From Rhodobacterales bacterium 34-62-10 (lineage in GTDB: Bacteria > Pseudomonadota > Alphaproteobacteria > Rhodobacterales > Rhodobacteraceae), in the NCBI GenBank assembly GCA_002282555.1, contig NCJR01000129.1:1-6232 (forward strand): DNA of 6,232 nucleotides, written 5' to 3'. The notes under the pieces were generated by a model. It saw only the letters and a list, made by a program, of their open reading frames with translations. It did not search any database and was not told the origin of the DNA. Position 1 is the first letter of the stretch. Every line of letters begins with the position of its first letter. Positions 5,452 through 6,232 of the stretch are shown here, in pieces. Both the position numbers and the translations under genes were made by a program.

Positions 5452-6232
5452 AATCGACGGGCGCGTCAAATCCCGCCACGGTGATCATGGCGCCGGGACC
5501 ATAGCCGTTGAACCGCGTGGCAATCGCGTTGGAATAAGCCCCCATCCCCGCAAAGATCAGATAATCCTCCTCGGTCAGATCGGCAGGCAACATCACAGGC
5601 TCGGGCAAACGGTCAATGCTGTCGCAGGTCGGCCCAAAGACCACGCGCGGCACCATCGTCCCCGCGCGCAGACTCCCATCCGCTGACATCACCCGCACCC
5701 GGTCATGGGCCGCGATATCGCGCCATTCCGCCAAGCCGCCATAAATCCCGTCATTCATATAGACCGCATCCCCGCGCAGGCTTTTGACGCGGGTCGCCAA
5801 CTGGCAGGCCTCGGCCACCATCGCGCGCCCCGGTTCGCAGACCAGCGCGGGCGCCGCCGCGCCAAAGGCCGCGCGCGTCTCCGCCGCGATCCGCGCAAAC
5901 ACAGCCTCCAGATCCGGCGCCACCCCGCGATGCGCGGCAAACCCGCCGCCCACGTTCAGCCGCGCCAGAGGCACGCCCGCGCGCCCCGCAACATCGGCAC
6001 AAGCGTGGATATACGCCGCCCAAGCCCCCGCATCGCCGCATTGCGTGCCCGGATGGAATGTCATCGCAGGCACGAATCCCATCGCCACCACCTGTCGCAA
6101 CAGCGCCACCGCCGCATCCGGCCCCGCCCCGAACTTGGCGCCAAAATCATAGGCGGCACCCTTGACCGGCAGCGCCAGCCGCACCGCCACCTCAATCCCG
6201 CGCGGCAGCGCCCCCAGCTTGTCCAACTCCCC
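5450..6232 (-). CDS. Type III PLP-dependent decarboxylase, ornithine decarboxylase type (5' end beyond right edge)
   Basis: 260 codons are visible, starting in mid-protein; the frame is open to the edge (GEL then DKLGALPRG), so the start and the N-terminal third with the PLP lysine lie outside. The fold is the alanine racemase-like barrel with C-terminal beta domain. Landmarks are FHPGTQ (6058-6041; family FHxGSQ, His stacks on PLP), NVGGGF (5956-5939; phosphate-binding glycines), CEPGR (5839-5825), MNDGIYGGL, GPTCDSID (5635-5612; the ODC active-site Cys with its CDS/CDG context) and FAGMGAYSNA near the end. CDSID and MGAYS point to ornithine decarboxylase over diaminopimelate decarboxylase (LysA). 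It would make putrescine from ornithine in the cytoplasm; lysine/ornithine dual specificity cannot be excluded. The next gene downstream on the same strand is 162 bp away and not obviously linked. The stop lies within a long palindrome. Confidence 0.88.
   Translation of the reverse strand, partial: GELDKLGALPRGIEVAVRLALPVKGAAYDFGAKFGAGPDAAVALLRQVVAMGFVPAMTFHPGTQCGDAGAWAAYIHACADVAGRAGVPLARLNVGGGFAAHRGVAPDLEAVFARIAAETRAAFGAAAPALVCEPGRAMVAEACQLATRVKSLRGDAVYMNDGIYGGLAEWRDIAAHDRVRVMSADGSLRAGTMVPRVVFGPTCDSIDRLPEPVMLPADLTEEDYLIFAGMGAYSNAIATRFNGYGPGAMITVAGFDAPVD

Overview
The window looks like chromosomal DNA from an alphaproteobacterium, most likely of the Rhodobacteraceae/Roseobacter group. The reasons are the high GC content with GC-rich third codon positions, the metF-metR divergent pair, a SuhB-type phosphatase and a short type-III-fold ornithine decarboxylase with sequences typical of that group, and an intergenic GAGTATTT palindrome of a kind I recall from that family (recollection, not a search). 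No transposase, integrase, phage gene, tRNA, rRNA or CRISPR array is visible. The long open frames antisense to the real genes are by-products of high GC.

Layout. (1) 1-94, minus: the first 31 codons of metF (5,10-methylenetetrahydrofolate reductase), running off the left edge. (2) 95-189: a compact divergent regulatory region with a 13-bp MetR-type box between candidate -35 and -10 elements for metF. (3) 190-1095, plus: metR, the LysR-family methionine regulator. (4) 1096-1333: no gene. It holds a 136-bp element bounded by perfect 19-bp inverted repeats and then the intrinsic terminator of wrbA. (5) 1334-1927, minus: a WrbA-like flavodoxin-fold NAD(P)H:quinone oxidoreductase. (6) 1928-2122: divergent regulatory region with a good sigma70-type promoter for suhB, a 14-bp palindrome over its -10 and a pair of 9-bp direct repeats. 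(7) 2123-2917, plus: suhB-type inositol monophosphatase. (8) 2918-2974: convergent junction with a GC hairpin. (9) 2975-5287, minus: a complete molybdopterin-binding large subunit of the xanthine oxidase/CO dehydrogenase family with the form II active-site loop AYRGAGR. (10) 5288-5449: regulatory gap with a 15-bp tandem duplication and a long imperfect palindrome. (11) 5450-6232, minus: the C-terminal two thirds of an ornithine-decarboxylase-type enzyme, running off the right edge.

How the genes relate. metR and metF form one functional unit: MetR senses homocysteine in characterised systems and controls methyl-group supply for methionine. The other genes are housekeeping or redox functions in separate transcription units (alternating strands, each with its own gap), so this is not one pathway operon. 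The main oddity in gene content is that the molybdenum hydroxylase large subunit has no FAD-binding or [2Fe-2S] partner on either side. I see no convincing new multi-gene system. The best leads are the intergenic palindromic elements and the solitary large subunit.
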